From DTFZ01 sp050260375 (GTDB taxonomy: Bacteria > Bacillota > Clostridia > Christensenellales > SZUA-584): a stretch of 64,000 bases of DNA. Below, in pieces: positions 43,627 to 52,186 of the stretch (positions within the stretch are counted from its first letter, which is position 1; each line of letters starts with the position of its first letter). A model generated the notes under the pieces. The model was not told the origin of the DNA. It was given only the letters and a program-made list of their open reading frames with translations, and did no database searches. The position numbers were made by a program, and so were the translations under genes. The DNA lies in contig JBLNCA010000011.1 of assembly GCA_050260375.1 (NCBI GenBank), positions 1-64,000 of the forward strand, given 5' to 3'.

Positions 43627-45003
43627 ATGAACAGGACTACCAATATGACGGAGGGCAGGCCCCTCCGCCTTATTGTGTTGTTCGCGCTGCCCATGTTCTT
43701 CAGCAACATATTTCAGGAGCTTTACTACGTAGCCGACAGCATCATCGTAGGCCGCATAATGGGAGTGAACGCTTTTGCGTCGGTAGGCGCTGCGGGGTTC
43801 TACTACTGGCTCGTGCTCAGCATAATATTCGGGTTTTCCCAAGGCTTCGGAGCGCTGTTTGCGCAGCGCTTCGGTGCTGGAGACCATGAAGGCTTAAGGC
43901 GCGCGATAGCGCAGTCGGTAATATGTACTGCGGCGCTTTCCGCTCTGCTCACCGCGGCAAGCCTGCTGCTTTTGCGTCCGGCGCTCGTGCTGGTGAACAC
44001 TCCCGCCGAAGTGATGGACGGAGCGTATACCTATCTTGTGTGGGTGCTTGCGGCTGCGCCTGTGATGTTCGCTTATAACGTTTGCGCGACTTTGCTTCGC
44101 GCGCTTGGCAATAGCCGTACCCCTCTCGCGGCGGTTATAGTATCGAGCGTTATCAACATCGCTCTTGACCTGCTGTTTGTTTGGCCTTGCGGCATGGGCA
44201 TCGCTGGGTCGGCGATAGCGACCGTTATTGCCAATTGCTGCGCGTTTGTCTACTGCCTTTATAGTCTGAAAAGCATAGAGGCGGCGCGCATTACGCCAAA
44301 TGACTTCAAACACGGCCGCAAAGTTGCAGGAGCGCTCATAAGGCTTGGCTGTCCGCTCGCTCTGCGCAATATAATAATTGAGACCGGAAGCATTTTGGTG
44401 CAGTATGTGGTAAACGGCTACGGAACGCTGTATGTCGCGGGAGTTGCGGCAGCCTTCAGGTATATAGGCATTATGAACCTCGTAGGCTTTTCTCTCGACG
44501 GAGCCGTGATGGTATATGTCGGCCAGAATTACGGAGCGGGAAGGAGCGGCCGCATCAAGTCGGGAATGCGCGCCGCCCGGCGGCTGGCAATAATAAGCTC
44601 CGTCATAACCGCCGCACTTACGGCGCTTTTCGGTAGGGAAATGATTAAGCTGTTTATCTCGGGCGAGGTGTCCGAAGTGGCGGCTGTCGCAGAAATAGGA
44701 TACCGCAACCTGCTTGCGTTCTCGGTTTGCCTGCCGTCGCTCTATATGCTGCTGATTTACCGGAGCGCTTTGCAGGGCATGGGCAATGCATCCGCGCCTA
44801 TGGCTTCCGGCTTTATCGAGCTTGTAATGCGCATATTGTCGCTGTTTATACTGCCCGCATTCATCGGCGCATGGGGCGTCTACTTCTCGCTTGGTGCAGG
44901 GTGGGTGGCGGCGGCAATACAGCTTGTGATAAGCTACCATGTTGTCTTCAAAAAGCGCTTCAATGCCGGAAGGCTTCGCCCCTTGCCGGGAATCACGTAT
45001 TAA
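43627..45003 (+). CDS. MATE-family efflux transporter
   Basis: 458 residues with about twelve membrane helices in two similar halves. The N terminus (TEGRPLRLIVLFALPMFFSN, LYYVADSIIVGR) is typical of the clostridial/DinF-like MATE branch, which exports drugs or metabolites using Na+ or H+. AAAGGAT lies 5 bases before ATG. The gene is 43 bases behind the beta-mannosidase; co-transcription is likely though a functional link is not obvious. No substrate can be given. Confidence 0.92.
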   Translation: MNRTTNMTEGRPLRLIVLFALPMFFSNIFQELYYVADSIIVGRIMGVNAFASVGAAGFYYWLVLSIIFGFSQGFGALFAQRFGAGDHEGLRRAIAQSVICTAALSALLTAASLLLLRPALVLVNTPAEVMDGAYTYLVWVLAAAPVMFAYNVCATLLRALGNSRTPLAAVIVSSVINIALDLLFVWPCGMGIAGSAIATVIANCCAFVYCLYSLKSIEAARITPNDFKHGRKVAGALIRLGCPLALRNIIIETGSILVQYVVNGYGTLYVAGVAAAFRYIGIMNLVGFSLDGAVMVYVGQNYGAGRSGRIKSGMRAARRLAIISSVITAALTALFGREMIKLFISGEVSEVAAVAEIGYRNLLAFSVCLPSLYMLLIYRSALQGMGNASAPMASGFIELVMRILSLFILPAFIGAWGVYFSLGAGWVAAAIQLVISYHVVFKKRFNAGRLRPLPGITY

Positions 45004-45022
45004 GGAGGCGTTATGAGCGAAC

Positions 45023-45475
45023 TTGATAATAAGCATAGAGCCCGTAAACTCCGAAAGGAAGCGCTTCATTGCGCTGCTCCTTGAGGCCGACGAGCAGGAG
45101 AATATGATAGAGCGCTATTTGGAGCGCGGAGACATGTACGTTATGAAACATGAAGGCGAGGCAGTATGCGTGTGCATAGTGACCGACGAGGGAAGCGGCG
45201 TGCTCGAGATAAAGAACATCGCAACCGCCGCTCATAGCCGCGGCAAAGGTTACGGGCGGGCAATGATAGACTTCCTTTTTGAACGTTACCGCGGCAGTTT
45301 CAGCGTAATGCGCGCAGGTACGGGCGACAGCCCGCTTACCGTACCGTTTTATGAAAAGTGCGGATTCAAGCGTGATTACGTTGTCAGCAACTTTTTTACC
45401 GACAACTACGACCACCCTATTATCGAAGGAGGAGTAAAGCTTACCGACATGGTCTATTTTACGCGGGATTTCTGA
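45023..45475 (+). CDS. GNAT-family acetyltransferase (start region doubtful)
   Basis: 150 residues as read from TTG at 45023. The acetyl-CoA-binding motif is IATAAHSRGKGYGRAMIDFL and the domain ends with VPFYEKCGFKRDYV. The strong AAGGAGG (45002-45008) belongs to ATG at 45013, which is in another frame (MSELDNKHRA...); dropping one T from ACTTGAT (45021-45027) would give MSELIISIEPV, a natural start in the GNAT frame. So either a 1-base insertion has damaged the start or translation begins at the TTG, 14 bases from the site. Its end overlaps the convergent AraC gene by 22 bases. Substrate unknown. Confidence 0.8.
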   Translation: MIISIEPVNSERKRFIALLLEADEQENMIERYLERGDMYVMKHEGEAVCVCIVTDEGSGVLEIKNIATAAHSRGKGYGRAMIDFLFERYRGSFSVMRAGTGDSPLTVPFYEKCGFKRDYVVSNFFTDNYDHPIIEGGVKLTDMVYFTRDF

Positions 45476-46224
45476 ACGCTGTCCCTCCAGCCGCGGCGGA
45501 AATTAGCTCTGCGGTACGCTCCGGGAGTCATGCCGGTTACGTGCTTGAATACGCTTACGAAATGGCTCTGCGAATTGAATGCGAGATAGCTGCCTATCTC
45601 AAGCAGCGAAAAGTTCGAGTACTTGAGCATGTTCTCCGCAGCCTCTATGCGCTTATTGCGTATGTAGTCGGAAACAGGCATGCCTACTTCTTTTTTGAAC
45701 AGCACGGAAAAGTACGACCGGCTTAAGCCCGCCCGCTCGGCGAGCTCGTCAACCGAAATAGGCTCCTGAAGGTGAAGGTATATGTCGTCAAGCGCGCATT
45801 GTATCGGCTTTGAATAGCGGTTCACTTTGTGTATCGCCGCGACGCGCCGAGTGAATTCCCTTACCATCTCGCGGTGCAGCTCTTTTATCTCGCTGACGGT
45901 CTGGCAAAGGTCCATCTTGCGTATGAAGAGATCGCTTAGATTATATGCCGTCTCCTGATCCAGGCCGCCTTCAATTGCGAAGCGGGTAGTCAGCGTCGTG
46001 GCGGCAACGAAAAGATACCGCTTGTCGCGTACAGGGTCCTCGGAGAGCTTGCCTACAACGCTCGAGGAAAATACGCACGCCGCCTCTTCCTCGGCTCTCG
46101 GGTCCCCCGCACGCACGTACTCGAACTGCAGCAGCTCTTCGTCATATTCGAGATGCGAGAAGCCTTCCTCGCGCTGCTGGAACGCCATGCGCATAAGCAT
46201 CTTATCGATATCGTTTTTGTTCAT
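45454..46224 (-). CDS. AraC-family transcriptional regulator
   Basis: 256 residues. The C-terminal 100 residues form the double helix-turn-helix of AraC/XylS proteins (ISVDELAERAGLSRSYFSVL, KRIEAAENMLKYSNFSLLEI, HFVSVFKHVTGMTPGAYRR). The N-terminal 140 residues are alpha-helical without a cupin signature and resemble the N-terminal halves of clostridial two-helix AraC regulators; ligand unknown. TTAAGG precedes ATG at 46224. It is divergent from the MFS-GH5 genes, which are its most likely targets. Confidence 0.9.
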   Translation of the reverse strand: MNKNDIDKMLMRMAFQQREEGFSHLEYDEELLQFEYVRAGDPRAEEEAACVFSSSVVGKLSEDPVRDKRYLFVAATTLTTRFAIEGGLDQETAYNLSDLFIRKMDLCQTVSEIKELHREMVREFTRRVAAIHKVNRYSKPIQCALDDIYLHLQEPISVDELAERAGLSRSYFSVLFKKEVGMPVSDYIRNKRIEAAENMLKYSNFSLLEIGSYLAFNSQSHFVSVFKHVTGMTPGAYRRANFRRGWRDSVQKSRVK

Positions 46225-46375
46225 ATATATACCTTAACAAGCATTGATTTACAGAACGATTATAACATGAATCTAATATTTAAGATATACACTGCTTTAA
46301 AATGCTGTTACATCTATATGCAGGGCGCAAATACATAATAAGTCTGCATAAATACGGAGGTTAAACAGTAAGACC

Positions 46376-47560
46376 ATGGCAACATTGCTTCTCGTAATAA
46401 TCTATGCCGCGTTCATAGGCTTGGGGCTTCCCGACTCGCTGCTCGGTACGGCCTGGCCGGTGGCGCATACCGATCTTGGGGTTCCGTTGGGCGTTGCGGG
46501 CTTCGTATCGATAGTGTCCACGCTCGGCACCGTTATCTCCAGCCTTGTTTCCGAGCGCATGATAAAGAAATACGGCACCGGAGTGGTGGCTGCGGTCTCC
46601 GTGCTTATGACCTCTATGGCGCTTTTGGGCATGAGCTTTGTCGGTCATTTCTGGGTAGTGCTTGCCCTTGCGATACCTTTGGGCATGGGCGCCGGAACGA
46701 TAGACACTGCGCTTAACAACTACGTTGCGCTCAACTACCGCACCCATCATATGAACTGGCTGCACAGTTTCTGGGGCATAGGCGCTACGTGCGGGCCGCT
46801 TATTATGTCGGTGTTTCTTGTAAACCGCGACTGGCACGGCGCCTACCGCACGATATCGTTCACATTGCTGGGCATAGCCGCGGTGCTTTTTGCGTCGCTG
46901 CCCCTGTGGAAAAAGCTGAACGGCACTCCCGCAGCGGAGGAGCGCAAAGCTCCGGTGCCAAAGCGCGAGCTGATACGCAGGCCGGGCGCTGTTTTCGCAT
47001 GCCTCGCTTTTTTCACATACTGCGCGGCCGAATATACCACGGGACTCTGGGCAAGTTCATACTTCGTCAAGGTAAAAGGCATTACGCCGGATATCGCCGC
47101 TTCATGGGCTTCGATGTATTATCTCGGCATTACGGCGGGTCGCGTATTAAGCGGCTTTGCGGCATTAAAGCTTAGCAGCCGCTCTCTCGTGCGCATAGGG
47201 CAATGCGCGATACTCTTAGGGATAGCAATACTGATACCGTTTGGTGGAACGGCGCAGATAATAGGGCTTCTGCTGATAGGCGTAGGCTGCGCGCCTATAT
47301 TCCCGTCGCTGCTCGACGAAACGCCCAGGCTGTTCGGCGCTGATTATTCACAGGGTATGATGGGGCTGCAGTTCGCGGGCGCATATTTGGGCGGCACGAT
47401 TATGCCGCCGCTGTTCGGATGGATATCGTCGCTTATCGGCCTTGACATATGGCCGGTCTATCTATTGCTGCTGTTCGGCGCGCTGATATTCTCTACAGAA
47501 TGCACGCAGCGGGCGGTATATGTATCTAAGCTAAAAGAAACCGAACGCGTCAACGCTTAG
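46376..47560 (+). CDS. MFS transporter, possible sugar permease
   Basis: 394 residues with twelve predicted membrane helices and no long N terminus: the first helix starts at residue 2 (LLLVIIYAAFIGLGLPDSLL). GLPDSLLGTAWP is the opening seen in the FucP/YfkF-like branch of sugar and drug MFS proteins. GGAGG is 15 bases before the ATG, unusually far, so the start is not certain. It lies 33 bases before the GH5 gene and opposite an AraC regulator, which suggests uptake of the oligosaccharides that the GH5 enzyme cleaves. Confidence 0.88.
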   Translation: MATLLLVIIYAAFIGLGLPDSLLGTAWPVAHTDLGVPLGVAGFVSIVSTLGTVISSLVSERMIKKYGTGVVAAVSVLMTSMALLGMSFVGHFWVVLALAIPLGMGAGTIDTALNNYVALNYRTHHMNWLHSFWGIGATCGPLIMSVFLVNRDWHGAYRTISFTLLGIAAVLFASLPLWKKLNGTPAAEERKAPVPKRELIRRPGAVFACLAFFTYCAAEYTTGLWASSYFVKVKGITPDIAASWASMYYLGITAGRVLSGFAALKLSSRSLVRIGQCAILLGIAILIPFGGTAQIIGLLLIGVGCAPIFPSLLDETPRLFGADYSQGMMGLQFAGAYLGGTIMPPLFGWISSLIGLDIWPVYLLLLFGALIFSTECTQRAVYVSKLKETERVNA

Positions 47561-47593
47561 CGTGCGCGCGTTATTAAGCAAAGGAGGGCTTTT

Positions 47594-48502
47594 ATGGTTT
47601 ACGAATGGAAGGGAATAAGCTATCACGGAGCGCTTAAAGTGAAGGGCATAAAACTTACAAACAGCCGTGGCGAGACCGCCGTACTGCGCGGCATGAGCAG
47701 CCACGGCATGCAGTGGTATCCGCGTTTTGCACGCGCCGCAGGAATAAAAACTACAAAGGAAGCGGGCGCGAACGTGTTCCGCGTGGCTATGTATACCGAC
47801 GAAGGAGGGTACCTTACCAACCCCGGTATAAAATACGACGTGATACGCGCGGTTGACGACACGCTCTCGCTCGACATGTACGCCATAATAGACTGGCATG
47901 TCAACTACGATAAGGACCCGCTCGCGAACGTGGATAAAGCCGAAGAGTTTTTCCATGAAATGAGCCTGCGCTACGCAAACGAGCCGGGCGTGCTGTATGA
48001 GATATGCAACGAGCCCAACGGCGAGGAAGTTACATGGGCGGGCAATGTAAAGCCGTACGCCGAGCGCATAATACCCGTTATACGCCGCAATTCGCCCGAC
48101 TGCGTAATACTCGTAGGCTCCCCGACGTGGAGCCAGGATGTGGACGTCGCCGCCGCTGACCCGCTTAAATTTGATAACATAATGTACACGCTGCACTTTT
48201 ACGCGGGAACACACGGCGAGGAGCTGCGCGATAAATGCCGCGCGGCGCTCGCAATGGGAGCCGCGGTGTTCGCCAGCGAATGGGGCACAAGCGAAGCAGA
48301 CGGAAGCGACGGAGTATATATCAAAGAAAGCGACGTCTGGCTTGATTTCTTAGCGCAGCACGAAATAAGCTGGTGCAACTGGAGCCTTGGCGACAGGGAC
48401 GAAACCAGCGCGGCGCTCAAGCCCGGCGCGCCGGACGGCGGATGGACGAATGAGCACCTCTCCGAAAGCGGCCGGTATGTATTCGAACGCTTAAAGGGAT
48501 GA
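47594..48502 (+). CDS. Endoglucanase-like glycoside hydrolase (GH5, probably subfamily 2)
   Basis: 302 residues, a bare catalytic domain. VLRGMSSHGMQWYP and ANVFRVAMYTDEGGY are hallmarks of subfamily 2 cellulases; acid/base Glu140 lies in YEICNEPNG and nucleophile Glu229 in VFASEWGTS; WCNWSLGDRDETSAAL closes the barrel. There is no signal peptide, carbohydrate-binding module or dockerin, so it should act in the cytosol on imported cello-oligosaccharides, unlike the usual secreted cellulases. AAAGGAGG lies 6 bases before ATG. It probably forms an operon with the MFS gene. Confidence 0.92.
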   Translation: MVYEWKGISYHGALKVKGIKLTNSRGETAVLRGMSSHGMQWYPRFARAAGIKTTKEAGANVFRVAMYTDEGGYLTNPGIKYDVIRAVDDTLSLDMYAIIDWHVNYDKDPLANVDKAEEFFHEMSLRYANEPGVLYEICNEPNGEEVTWAGNVKPYAERIIPVIRRNSPDCVILVGSPTWSQDVDVAAADPLKFDNIMYTLHFYAGTHGEELRDKCRAALAMGAAVFASEWGTSEADGSDGVYIKESDVWLDFLAQHEISWCNWSLGDRDETSAALKPGAPDGGWTNEHLSESGRYVFERLKG

Positions 48503-48529
48503 GCCATGTGACATGGCTCGGCGCAGCGT

Positions 48530-50194
48530 TTATGCCTGGTTGAGCAAAAGGTATGCGAACAGCGGGTAATGGTCGGAGAACCTGTTTACGACGAGCCTCG
48601 AGTTTACCACCTTTATGTTCTTTGAAACTATTATATTGTCTATCTCGCTGTAATCTATCGGTTTCTTCGAGTAGTCGTAGTATTTTGTCTCCTCCGTGTT
48701 CACAACGGTGTAATTCTTCAACGCTTTGAATTCGGAGATACCCGCGTTGAAATCGCCCGTAACTATCTTGTACTCGTTTTTGTCGTTATCCAGCAGCTCT
48801 TTAAGTTTCGCGAACTGCTTTTTTCTTATCTCCGCCGAGTTATAGGAAAAATGCGTGTTGTAAAACGATACCGCCTTGCCGTCTATGTTGGCGACGGCCT
48901 TTTGTATTATGCGCCTCTCATAGCTGCCGCTGTCGAGCTCGTACGTTTTTATGCCGCTTAGGTCAAACCTTGAAAGTATGCCGTTGCCGTACTGCGAACC
49001 GTTCGAATAGTTTATCGTAGGCGAGAGTATGTTGTGCGACATGTCCTTTGTCTTAAGGCTCGCAAGGTTGTCTATTATGTCGCTCGCGGTAAGGTCCTGA
49101 AACGCCTCCTGTATGCCCATTATGTCGGGCTGCTGGTCGTAGATAAGCCGTCCCTGCATCAGAAGGTTGCCGTTGCCGCGCTTTATGTTCCACGTGCCCA
49201 CGGTTAAGAGGTTGCGCGATATATACACGGAATACCTTACTTCCCCGTTCAGCGCTATGCGCACGGTCTTCATGCCTGCGTCGGACAGGTTAACCGTCAA
49301 TTCGTTTCCGCTGCTGCCGTTTATCGCTACGGCGACGCCTTTGTTGGCCTTGACCTTAATCGTTACACTCTGCTTCGTCGCCTTTACAACATAGCCATAT
49401 TCGTTGGGCGTAAACGACGGGTACAGCCTGCCGCCCCATATCGAAATGTCCGCGAGCTGCGTATCGTCAACCTGTGCGGTAACGTCCAGGTAATTCGAGC
49501 TTATATAGGCGGTCTTGCCTTCAAACTCCACCTTGTACCAGCCTTCGATATAATCTTCGTGCGGGAGTATGCTGAGCTTGCTGCCCTTTTTTGCTACCCC
49601 AATTATCTCCGAGTCGGTGGAAGGAGCGCTTCTTACGTTGACGTCGCTGTTGCAGTTTACTATCTCGCCTATAAAGTCGAGCGCGTATCCGTCCAGCGAC
49701 GAGTCGAGACAAACGTACATCCTGTTCACATACCCCGTCCTGCCGTCATATTTGACCTTATGCCATTGCGCGTTGACGTTTGTTTTTAGTATCTGCACGA
49801 ACGTTCCTTTTTGCAGCCTTGTGATGATGCCCGAATCCGGGTTCGGCTTATCCCGGAACGCCACGTCCGAGCCTATTATCTCCCCGCTGTTTTTTACGAT
49901 GCCCGCCGGCACCGGCGTACGCTCGGGCGAGGCGTTTTTGCTGGGCTCCGGCGTATCGCTTGGCTCGGGTGCCGTCGTCTTTACCGGCGTGGGCATGCTT
50001 TCGGCCGTAGGCGCGGCTGTAACTTCCGCGGACGAAGTAATCTCGGGCGTATCGCTCGGCTCTGCGGGAGCCTGCGCCGGAACGGCAGCGCACGACCCCA
50101 GCGCTATAACAACAGCCGCAGCCGCAATCATTTTAACGGTCTTAAGTTTTGCCCGCTTCAACTTTTCAACCATATGCCTGAATAAATTAATCAT
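48530..50194 (-). CDS. Secreted lipoprotein with SH3b domains and an endonuclease/exonuclease/phosphatase domain
   Basis: 554 residues. A lipoprotein signal (lipobox ALGSC, Cys35) and a Pro/Thr/Glu-rich linker (40-98) precede two bacterial SH3 domains (about 105-163 and 175-237; VAFRDKPNPDSGIITRLQKG, VNVRSAPSTDSEIIGVAKKG), a cadherin-like beta-sandwich (about 245-325; LYPSFTPNEYGYVV) and an EEP-fold domain (about 333-552) with TWNIKRGN, GIQEAF, YNTHFSY, TGDFNA, EIDNIIVS and FSDHYPLFA, all expected catalytic positions. SH3b domains usually bind peptidoglycan, so the enzyme is held at the cell surface and may cut DNA, lipid head groups or sugar phosphates; the target is unknown. ATG at 50194 has GGAT eight bases upstream. 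Confidence 0.88.
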   Translation of the reverse strand: MINLFRHMVEKLKRAKLKTVKMIAAAAVVIALGSCAAVPAQAPAEPSDTPEITSSAEVTAAPTAESMPTPVKTTAPEPSDTPEPSKNASPERTPVPAGIVKNSGEIIGSDVAFRDKPNPDSGIITRLQKGTFVQILKTNVNAQWHKVKYDGRTGYVNRMYVCLDSSLDGYALDFIGEIVNCNSDVNVRSAPSTDSEIIGVAKKGSKLSILPHEDYIEGWYKVEFEGKTAYISSNYLDVTAQVDDTQLADISIWGGRLYPSFTPNEYGYVVKATKQSVTIKVKANKGVAVAINGSSGNELTVNLSDAGMKTVRIALNGEVRYSVYISRNLLTVGTWNIKRGNGNLLMQGRLIYDQQPDIMGIQEAFQDLTASDIIDNLASLKTKDMSHNILSPTINYSNGSQYGNGILSRFDLSGIKTYELDSGSYERRIIQKAVANIDGKAVSFYNTHFSYNSAEIRKKQFAKLKELLDNDKNEYKIVTGDFNAGISEFKALKNYTVVNTEETKYYDYSKKPIDYSEIDNIIVSKNIKVVNSRLVVNRFSDHYPLFAYLLLNQA

Positions 50195-50401
50195 AATTGT
50201 TATCCATTACTATACAGGCGGCGCATGTTCATTGCAAGCCCGCCAAACGCGCATGGGTCTTTTTACAGCCGCCGCAAACATGAAATAGTTGTAAACAATA
50301 CACGCGCATGAAACAGAATATACCCAAAACAGCGATTGTTTAGTACTGCTCAACAATTAAATATATAAAGTAATGCGCTTTTCGCTGTTTTAAAAAACTT
50401 C

Positions 50402-50432
50402 TTGACTTGAAGCTGACTTTAAGTATTAACAT
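50402..50432 (+). promoter_or_regulatory. MerR-type promoter/operator upstream of the aldo/keto reductase
   Basis: TTGACT (50402-50407), 19-base spacer, TAACAT (50427-50432), with the dyad ACTTGAAGCTGACTTTAAGT. Third site of the same design as those at 7642-7672 and 10616-10646; this target is 40 kb from the merR gene. Confidence 0.78.
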
Positions 50433-50491
50433 TGTATGTAAAGATATGTTTGGCAGCTTTGGACGCCGCAAAAACAAGAAAGGAGCGTTAA

Positions 50492-51472
50492 ATGGAATAC
50501 GTTAGGCTGGGCAAATCAGGGTTAAAGGTTTCAAGGCTGTGCCTTGGCTGCATGAGCTTTGGCGTTGCCGAGAGGTGGATACATCCGTGGGTGCTCGATG
50601 AAGAGCACAGCAGGCCGATAATAAAAAAGGCTCTCGAGGCCGGAATCAACTTCTTCGATACTGCAAACGTATATTCTGACGGAACAAGCGAAGAAATTTT
50701 AGGGCGGGCGCTTAAGGACTTTGCGGACCGCGATAAAATAGTAATAGCGACCAAGGTATTTTTCCGGATGCACGACGGCCCGAACGGTGAAGGCCTTTCC
50801 AGAAAGGCGATATTGAGCGAGATAGACAATAGCCTCAAAAGGCTGGGAACCGACTATGTCGACCTTTATCAGATACACCGTTGGGATTACAATACTCCGA
50901 TAGAAGAGACGATGGAGGCGCTAAATGACGTAGTCAGGGCGGGAAAAGCACGCTATATAGGCGCTTCGGCCATGTACGCGTGGCAGTTTTCAAAGGCTTT
51001 GCACGTCGCGGAAAAGCACGGATGGGCGCGCTTCGTGTCGATGCAGAACCATCTTAACCTCATATACCGCGAAGAGGAGAGGGAAATGCTGCCGCTTTGC
51101 AGGGATGAAGGCATAGGCGTTATTCCCTACAGCCCGCTGGCGGGAGGAAGGCTCGCCCGCGACTTTAACGAGTCTACGCTCCGCTCGGAAACCGACGAGA
51201 TCGCCAGGCAAAAATACGGCAGCTCTTACGATGCGGACAAGCCTGTGCTGGAAAGGCTGACAGAGCTGGCAAAACAACGCGGCCTCGCCCGTTCGCAGAT
51301 AGCGCTCGCCTGGCTGCTTCAGAAGCAGCCGGTTACCGCCCCTATAATAGGCGTCACAAAAACGCGCCATCTCGACGACGCGGTTGCCGCGCTTTCGGTA
51401 AAGCTGTCGCCCGAGGAAGTCGTTTTTCTGGAAGAACCGTATATACCGCACCGTGTAGTAGGCGCTTTATGA
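50492..51472 (+). CDS. Aldo/keto reductase
   Basis: 326 residues of the AKR barrel, closest in style to the YajO/potassium-channel-beta branch (LGKSGLKVSRLCLGCMSFG). The catalytic set is Asp56, Tyr61, Lys88 and His129 (FDTANVYSDG, IATKVF, YQIHRW). The NADPH-binding end has RSQIALAWLLQKQPVTAPII. It would reduce aldehydes or ketones, or act on sugars. AAAGGAG precedes ATG by 6 bases. A MerR-type promoter lies 60 bases upstream, which suggests a role in aldehyde or electrophile detoxification together with the merR operon at 6059-7621. Confidence 0.93.
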   Translation: MEYVRLGKSGLKVSRLCLGCMSFGVAERWIHPWVLDEEHSRPIIKKALEAGINFFDTANVYSDGTSEEILGRALKDFADRDKIVIATKVFFRMHDGPNGEGLSRKAILSEIDNSLKRLGTDYVDLYQIHRWDYNTPIEETMEALNDVVRAGKARYIGASAMYAWQFSKALHVAEKHGWARFVSMQNHLNLIYREEEREMLPLCRDEGIGVIPYSPLAGGRLARDFNESTLRSETDEIARQKYGSSYDADKPVLERLTELAKQRGLARSQIALAWLLQKQPVTAPIIGVTKTRHLDDAVAALSVKLSPEEVVFLEEPYIPHRVVGAL

Positions 51473-51496
51473 TATACAGCAATTTTATTGCCGATG

Positions 51497-51525
51497 TTGA
51501 CCTAAGTTAATTTTTGTGGTAAAAT
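51497..51525 (+). promoter_or_regulatory. Promoter of the GNAT gene at 51563
   Basis: TTGACC (51497-51502), 17 bases, TAAAAT (51520-51525), some 30 bases before the ribosome-binding site. Confidence 0.7.
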
Positions 51526-51562
51526 ATACCTCGAGGTAATATTAAACGTTGCAGAGGTATTA

Positions 51563-52087
51563 TTGAACGTCTACTCACTTTCCGAATCAAACATACCCGC
51601 CGTCGCGCGGCTCATGGCCGGCATAAAGCCCGACTGGTGGGATTACGAGGGCGCGGTCTCCCAGCTTTCCGATATAAGAAATACCACGTATAACGTCGGC
51701 TGGTTCATGGGCGAAGACGAGAGCCGCCCCATAGGCTGGCTGCTCTGCGCGGACTATGAGTGTTACTCGTGCCTCAGCATAGAATGCCTGGGGTACGACG
51801 AAGACGGCGAGTTCGTGGTGGAGCATCAGATAATTCCGCTGCTTGAGGCTGCGGAGCGGTACGCGCGCGGCAAGGGCTACCGCATATTGAGATACATGAT
51901 AGGCTCCACCGGCATGTCCTGCCACGGCCGCCCCTTGGGCGAATACTGGGAGGAGCTTAAAAATTTAAAATCCTACGGGCGCAAACACTTTGACTTCTTT
52001 TTGGAGTACGGCTTTAAGCCCGCGGGCTTCATGCCCCATTGCCTCGGCGAAAACTACCACTGCATAATTATGATAAAAGAGCTTTAA
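51563..52087 (+). CDS. GNAT-like acetyltransferase
   Basis: 174 residues from TTG at 51563, with AGAGGT five bases upstream. The layout (SLSESNIPAVARLMAGIKPD at the start, IGWLLCADYECYSCLSIECL as the central strands, IIPLLEAAERYARGKGYRIL as the acetyl-CoA-binding helix, and a C-terminal FFLEYGFKPAGFMP) is that of a GNAT fold, though the usual R/Q-x-x-G-x-G/A loop is not evident, so catalysis is uncertain. The protein is cysteine-rich for a cytosolic GNAT. Function unknown. Confidence 0.7.
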   Translation: MNVYSLSESNIPAVARLMAGIKPDWWDYEGAVSQLSDIRNTTYNVGWFMGEDESRPIGWLLCADYECYSCLSIECLGYDEDGEFVVEHQIIPLLEAAERYARGKGYRILRYMIGSTGMSCHGRPLGEYWEELKNLKSYGRKHFDFFLEYGFKPAGFMPHCLGENYHCIIMIKEL

Positions 52088-52186
52088 ATACTGCAATATA
52101 ACATACTTCCTTTATAAGGCTCTTTATTTTTGCCTTTTTATCGCTGCCCGTTTATGATAACATATATACAAATTGCATAAGGGGTG

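Noticed and set aside
41336..43709. Several long antisense frames within the beta-mannosidase gene
   Set aside because: They mirror the GH2 gene, have no translation signals and no recognisable protein features.
43894..45069. 391-codon open frame antisense to the MATE gene
   Set aside because: Composition is Arg/His/Ser-rich without hydrophobic core, no ribosome-binding site, and the plus-strand MATE protein is unmistakable; it is a shadow of the GC-rich third positions.
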